DNA of 64,000 nucleotides. Source: Umbelopsis ramanniana AG. Its lineage: Eukaryota > Mucoromycota > Umbelopsidomycetes > Umbelopsidales > Umbelopsidaceae. The stretch covers positions 124,001-188,000 of the forward strand of contig NW_026252126.1 of assembly GCF_025399195.1 (NCBI RefSeq), read 5' to 3'. The notes below the pieces were generated by a model. That model had not been told where the DNA came from, did no database searches, and saw nothing but the letters and a program-made list of their open reading frames with translations. The translations under genes were made by a program, and so were the position numbers. Positions 58,626 through 64,000 of this stretch are shown here, in pieces. Within the stretch, counting starts at the first letter, position 1, and every line of letters starts with the position of its first letter.

Positions 58626-59976
58626 ATGTCCATCGACCCTTCAGAGTACTTGGCCGACCCTGGGTAACTAAAGCTGTTCTTGCTTTCGCGCTATCACCTT
58701 TAAAAACCCCCAACTTACACCTGCTGCTCAACTACAGCTACTTTAACGTGTCGCCGCAAGAAAAGGCCCCTATGCTCATTGCTGTAGCTGGAGGTGCATC
58801 CAGTGGTAAGGTTGGTAGCTTTGGAGACCCGACAATGATCCTCAAAATTTAGTACAAGGTCAATATTAAAGTTTGGTCAATACAGCTAGAGGTCTGCAGC
58901 CTGATAGGAGAAAGGTTCGCTTCCAAGGCAGACACCAATGTTAGCGTCTTGGTGAGTGTAGGAACAAAAGATTAAAAACTATGAAGCAATTGGATGTACT
59001 AACTGGACATCCTAATGGATTTAGAGTCTTCACAGTTTTTATCGAGAACTCAATGAACAAGAGCAACAACTGGCCGAACTGGGTGACCTCAATTTCGATC
59101 ATCCTTGTAAGCAAAACACTTGAATTCTTTTGATTCTGTCGATGAACGTCCCTCGCAACTCACAGTGTTGTAGCTGCCTTCGACTTTGAGCTTTTAGAAG
59201 TGACTCTTAAGGATTTACTGGCAGGAAAATCCGTACAGGTTCCGATTTGGGATAACCGAGTGCAGAAAAGGTATATGACCGATTATGCAAACCATCCCTT
59301 CTGAAAACGCTAAACAACACATACTAAATTACTTCCATCGAAAGAGTTGGGTTTAAGGATATTCATAGCGCACATGTTATCATTCTGGAAGGTATCTTGG
59401 TACTATATCCAGCATCAATTCGCAAGTTGCTGAACATGAAGGTGTACATAGATATTGACAGCGATGATCGACTTGCCAGCAGAGGTAAATGCGAATAATA
59501 TTATACTAGAGTGTGAAAGGTCATCATAAGTAAAAGCATGCTCATGGTATCAAACCTGTATCTTTGTGTTTCGAACACTTTAGTCCAGCATAACGCCAAA
59601 CTGAGCGACCCTGTACCTTTGGAGCGAATCTTGCGCCAATACGTCAAATTCGTCAAAAGATCCCATGAAGAATTTGTACAGCCCGTAAGTACTACAACCA
59701 AAATTTGTATGTTGCTCACCGGTTGTTCATAATACTGACCATTGTGCTATCCATCCTATGGTACTCCAGACAAAGCAATATGCAGATATCATCGTCCCAC
59801 GTGGCATAAAGAATAAGGCCGCTATTACCTTGATAACAGAGCATATCGCTAGCTTTCTTCAAGGAAAGGACGCTTACGTCCTAGGCGAAGAAAGTGGACG
59901 TTCACTTTTAGGCTCTGATCACAGTACAGAACTATTGGGTAGCAAGGATAGCGAGTTTAAGCGTATTCCACAATGA
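58626..59976 (+). CDS. Uridine kinase-like P-loop protein
   Basis: 267 aa from exons 58626-58663, 58738-58810, 58886-58951, 59025-59106, 59174-59270, 59345-59484, 59584-59684 and 59770-59976. The fold follows uridine/cytidine kinases, which make UMP/CMP from nucleosides: IAVAGGASSGK (Walker A), SLHSFYRELNEQEQ (compare SQDSFYR), LNFDHPSAFDFELL, VPIWDNR (compare PxYDF), VIILEGILVLYP, KVYIDIDSDDRLASRV, KQYADIIVPRG and IKNKAAITLITEHI. Two oddities: the residue after the Walker A lysine is Leu across a splice junction with a weak donor (GTTGGT), where active kinases have Thr or Ser, and Asp of the QDSFY motif is His. It may be a divergent or non-catalytic relative, like the poorly understood Das2-type proteins. 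Confidence 0.82.
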
Positions 59977-60141
59977 AGCGAATCCTCGTTTGTAATATTG
60001 GATAGCCTGTATATAATACATCAATCGTTTGATATAATTGACTAGTCATGCTCTTTATTAGGCTTGCAATTGAAGCCGTGTGCATATTAATTTGTATCCA
60101 TATCTACATACATGTACATAACCACTCTGCTTTGAATGCAT

Positions 60142-63100
60142 TTAGGCAAATACTTTGATGACTCCGTCGCGATCTCCACTAATGATCATAGGATAAGGCA
60201 TTTCGGTCATGACCATACTTGTGATTGCATCCATATGGTTTCGCATCATATTTTGATGTTGCACCACATTGCTAAGGTTGGTTGTAGTATTGGATGGACT
60301 GTTGCGAGAGGAGAACGGTGGGCGACCGGCTGATCCACGTTTAACCTGAGCGAATTCAAGATGAAACTTGATATTTTCTATCGTATTTGAACTGAGTTGG
60401 TTGAATATTGGAAGAAAAGAGAAGGATGAGTTAGTATCACACATTTATAGACATAATGTCTTTCATTTTGCTTTCCAGAAATGCTCATACCTGTAACGTG
60501 GTCGTGGTTCTTCTGGATCTAGGCCAAGCACCACAGTAGAGTTCTCAACCCTGGTCATGTCCCAAAAGCGAATTTTCCTATCCGAACCACCTGTCAGCAT
60601 TATATGGCTATCTGAAGGAATAATGACGGATTTTATCGAGTTATCCGCCAAATTAGCTTCATGTGATGAAGATGCATTTCGAAGCGTGTCGCTATCAGCA
60701 GGTGGATCCAATTTCTGTCAGAGACATAAACATCAGTAAATATACCTTCCAAAAATGCAACTTGAAATTTGTCTGTAATGTGTTAATAAACTTACTTTGT
60801 AAGCTTCCAATGCGATGGCAGTCAGCTTTTCATCACCGTATTTAACACCAAAGATTTCAACACACTGAATGGTAAGGATATCCCATACAGTGACTTCGTT
60901 CCGTCCGGCAGATATGACAACACGTTTGCCCTCCCACTTCGGATCAGGATGTTGCAAGAGAACACTGATGGGACTTCGGCTGGGATGAAGCCAAGATCGT
61001 AAAGGAATACAGAACCGAATGTCGAAAAGCGTGAGTACGCCCTTCATGGTGCCGACTAAGAGCCAGGTATGCTTCTGGTCCGTTATCAAGGATGTTATGA
61101 CACCTGAAATAACAATCATAAGGGTTCTGCCTGATAAATAGATTTTTTAACAACGACATTTTTATGAAATACACGTACCGTAATTTGTTCGATTTTTGAG
61201 CTTCCACACCATCTCCATGGTTCGTAAATCTAAAGCATAGATGTTGCCCTTGGTAGTCGCAAAAACGAGCAAAGATTTGGAACCAGCCATAGTATTCGCA
61301 GCATCTAACAAGTAGGATTGATCAGTTAACAGGATATTGCTAATAGGTTTGTTAACAGGCTATGGTAGATACTTGCTTGTATCAAAGTGTTTTATAACTA
61401 CTGCATGTTCATCCACCAGTTGATATTTCCGAACGGTTACACACTTGCCATATTTTGGAGCATTGCCTCCGAAGCGGAAGTCCACACTAATGATGCCAAA
61501 GAGGTAGGACATTAACATTTGGTACACCCTCTGCTTATCCGTATTAGTCGTAAATGACATGGCTCTTACCGGAAAACGTAGATACTTCCATTATCAGAAG
61601 CGCTGGCAATACTATAAGAATTTTGAATGAAACACATGCATTTTATACGTCCTCCTATAAGTCCCAATGGTTAAAAAGTTTGTCATGTACAACAAACAGT
61701 ATCTTAGTATCAATTTTGTCATACCTTGCTGGTTAAAAGTAGATCGGGATCGGTTGGTCACATTGCGCTCCAAGCGTGAGCAGTCCCAAATACGCACAGA
61801 TCCATCATCCGAGCAAGAAGCAAAGAAAGTATGGTCCCAGGAGATGATGATTTGATTGATGGGAGCAATATGTTCGGCAAGATGTGCCACCAAAGTACCT
61901 AACATGGGTATCATCAGTATCTTAAATTGTTAATGGAAGGTAAGTACTGTAATAAATGGTTTGTGAACGTACCTTCCGGTTTCCAATTAGCTAATGATCT
62001 AAAAGCCGACATGCCTTGTGGTACTCGTCGGCCTCTAGGTCTCATTTTTCCATCACCTTTAATATCTGAATGCGTAGAAATGTTAGATAACAGCATTTCA
62101 AGATTTCACGACCACAGAATACAGTACCTGGCATGTTGGGAGGGAATGCTTCGCTTGCAATTTTCAAGAATAGCTCTTGCAGGTATTCGCTGTGGGTTAC
62201 TAAAGCAAGTACACCGAAGGTTAGAAAATTTAAAAGCTAAATTTGGTACGGATCAACAGGTTGACATACCGCCGGGTTGCATGGGTTGATCTGAGCCTTG
62301 GAACGCCTGAATGATAGCATCATTCGTAGGCAGTACATTCAGAGCATCATACGCAGGGTCGTCTTCGTCCACTGTATCCGCATTGGCGACCGCCATGACA
62401 TTATCAGGATTATCCGGTTCGTCTTGGTTACCTTTGTTACCTAAGCGACCACTGACGTTCATGGCAATGGTGCTCGTTTCAGCGTAAGCTTTCGAACCTT
62501 CATATGACGTTGACGGCGCAATGAGTGCTCTTGATCGACTTCGTCGAATTCGTTTTCCTGTTTCAAGATCCAATTCCCCAATGGAAGACGATATGCTGGA
62601 GGGGTAGTTAGATTCAACTGGACTAGGTAATTCCGAGTTCGCGTTGTTGTCATGTTGTAATTGTATGGGTAAAGATTTAAGTTTAGCAAAAGGTTCGTCC
62701 TGCTCCATACCACTAATTTGCGGTGATGATACGCTCTTTCGTTGACCATTTCCAGTCAACTGATTTTTGGTGGGGCTATCGTGTAGACCATAGTCTGATA
62801 CTGTGCGTCCAGTAGTGGCATTGCTATCATAAAAAAGATCAGTAACCTAAGGGTAATGATATCCACTACACTCGTCATTATGAAATGTACCTTTCCAAAG
62901 ACTATTCGAAATGGGTGAACTGGTTAGTAAATTTTTTCGACAGCTATTCAAGTAGCAGATTTGTCTTACCACTCTTGCCTCTTCAGCAGCTTTTCCGGCT
63001 CCTCTTTGTTCAGCTTCTGACGATATATCTCTCAGAAAAACTGTCATGGGAGTAATACCTAGATTCTTCAAGTACAATTCTCCATTCTGTAATGTATTGG

Positions 63101-64000
63101 TTAGTTTTATAAGGAAGATTGAGGTTCAACGGCCGTCAAGGTCAACTTACTTGAGTTTGAAGATCATCGACAACCTTTGGACGACTGTTGTTTGTGGTAT
63201 TAATCAAAATGCTCCATGTACATTCGTATTCAAGTAGCCTACACGGAAACTTGCCTCATTTTCGCTCCAGACACCTTGAATATGTATTCACGCATATGAA
63301 CAAGCTTATCTTCGTCTTCTAATGTCATACCGATGCTTCGCAATCTCTCCATGAACTTCTCGTCCCTAAAATACGGAAGCAACGTATATTGGTCAAAAGT
63401 GAAGCGTCGGTGCAGTTCAAGATGGTTGATAATTCTATTTTCAACATACTCTTCAGATCTTGTAATTTTCTCACTGGGCATGAAACTGTTGAACAGTGAT
63501 CCTTGTCTGATCAACGTACCAGGACCTCGAATTTCCAACTTTGAGGATGCAGCACTGTCACTAGTCCTCTTTTTGTGCCCTATCTTCCAAAAGAGAGATT
63601 TGGACGTTGCTTTACTGGCCCATACCAAAGCTTGGTCATATATCTGACGTGGAAGCTACACCGATGTTCAAACAAGAAACAATGAGCCCAAAGAAGAGCA
63701 GTGCTATAGTATAGGTATACTTACTGGTGGTCGTATATTCTCGAGAAGACCGAGTTCGTTCAATTCAGCAACATCCGATATCAGAAATGGTGTTAAAAGG
63801 GGGTATATAATACACCAGATATCGGTTTGAGGGAGATGCTTGGAAGTAGAGGCAATAAATCCGATAGCGCCATACCGAATCCATATGTTAGGGTGACAGG
63901 TGAGTGGGGCAATAACACCAACAAGCTCCCAGAGCTTCATCTTTTGAAATAAACCCAAGTCTGACAAACTTGTCAGGGTAGTTAAAACATTTTCGACGAC
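60142..64000 (-). CDS. VPS15: VPS15/PIK3R4, PI3-kinase regulatory subunit (partial)
   Basis: Pseudokinase subunit of the Vps34 phosphatidylinositol 3-kinase complexes in autophagy and endosomal sorting. The kinase domain and most HEAT repeats lie beyond the window edge. Exons seen: 63725-64000, 63255-63655, 63151-63184, 62970-63086, 62270-62846, 62128-62199, 61973-62065, 61725-61898, 61570-61654, 61377-61486, 61179-61304, 60795-61102, 60491-60714, 60142-60391. HEAT part: HPNIWIRYGAIGFIAST; linker RLRSIGMTLEDEDKLVHMREYI; a variable Ser-rich segment; then seven-blade WD repeats with VAHLAEHIAPINQI, CSDDGSVRIWDCSRLERN, ASASDNGSIYVFRV, TGGSDRKIRFWDM and SGDRDGVIKVFA at the stop. Two introns (63185-63254, 61305-61376) use GC donors. 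The join between 62970 and 62846 is unresolved: a piece near 62898-62926 seems coding but I could not make its phase fit. Confidence 0.9.

Noticed and set aside
1-64000. Viral or LTR-type elements, DNA transposons and CRISPR arrays
   Set aside because: No reverse transcriptase, integrase, transposase or capsid-like frames, long terminal repeats or spaced direct repeats were seen on either strand.

Overview
This is a piece of a fungal nuclear genome, most likely an early-diverging filamentous fungus such as a member of the Mucoromycota. The evidence is about thirty compact eukaryotic genes on both strands, introns mostly 46-105 bases long with CTAAC-like branch sites, short intergenic spacers, and a gene set that mixes typical fungal proteins (Erb1, Rit1, ATP10, a CYP505-type P450/reductase fusion, ZIP transporter) with proteins usually described from animals (NELF-C/D, METTL16, TRAPPC12, SCAMP, DENND11, STK32). 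I worked out exon structures by hand. For nearly all genes the joined exons keep one open frame and give a total divisible by three; single boundaries may still be off by a base or two.

Layout. 1-1.4 kb has no gene I can support. 1.4-7.0 kb: NELF-C/D (minus) and a TEX30-like hydrolase (plus) diverge from a 121-base gap, followed by a mitochondrial PPR protein. 7.2-16.8 kb: ERB1, a DinB-like protein, TatD nuclease, a broken gene remnant, ribosomal protein eL33, two unknown proteins and MED31. 17-25.6 kb: an unknown protein, xylulokinase, then RIT1 and METTL16 diverging from a 104-base gap. 25.6-27.6 kb: TRAPPC12, tail-to-tail with METTL16. 29.8-36.8 kb: a CYP505-like fusion enzyme with one in-frame TAG, an NmrA-like protein and a GTPase resembling animal immunity-related GTPases (IRG). 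37.9-46.7 kb: DENND11-like protein, MCCC2, COA5/PET191, a SigF-like NTF2-like protein and an AVT-type amino acid transporter, ending at a 100-N assembly gap. 47.7-54.4 kb: a small Cys-rich protein, SCAMP, ATP10 and an STK32/YANK kinase. 54.9-64 kb: nicotianamine synthase, a ZIP zinc/iron transporter, a uridine-kinase-like protein and the C-terminal two thirds or so of VPS15, which runs off the window.

How the genes work together. Most neighbours look functionally unrelated, as is usual in fungi. Two placements may mean something: RIT1 and METTL16, both RNA-modifying enzymes, share a very short divergent promoter; and nicotianamine synthase, which makes a metal chelator, lies directly upstream of a ZIP metal transporter on the same strand.

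The points I rate highest are the fungal IRG-like GTPase, the fungal NELF-C/D subunit, the nicotianamine synthase/ZIP pair, the stop codon inside the P450 fusion, and five GC-AG introns that all use the donor GCAAGT. I saw no transposon, retroelement, tRNA, rRNA or CRISPR array.
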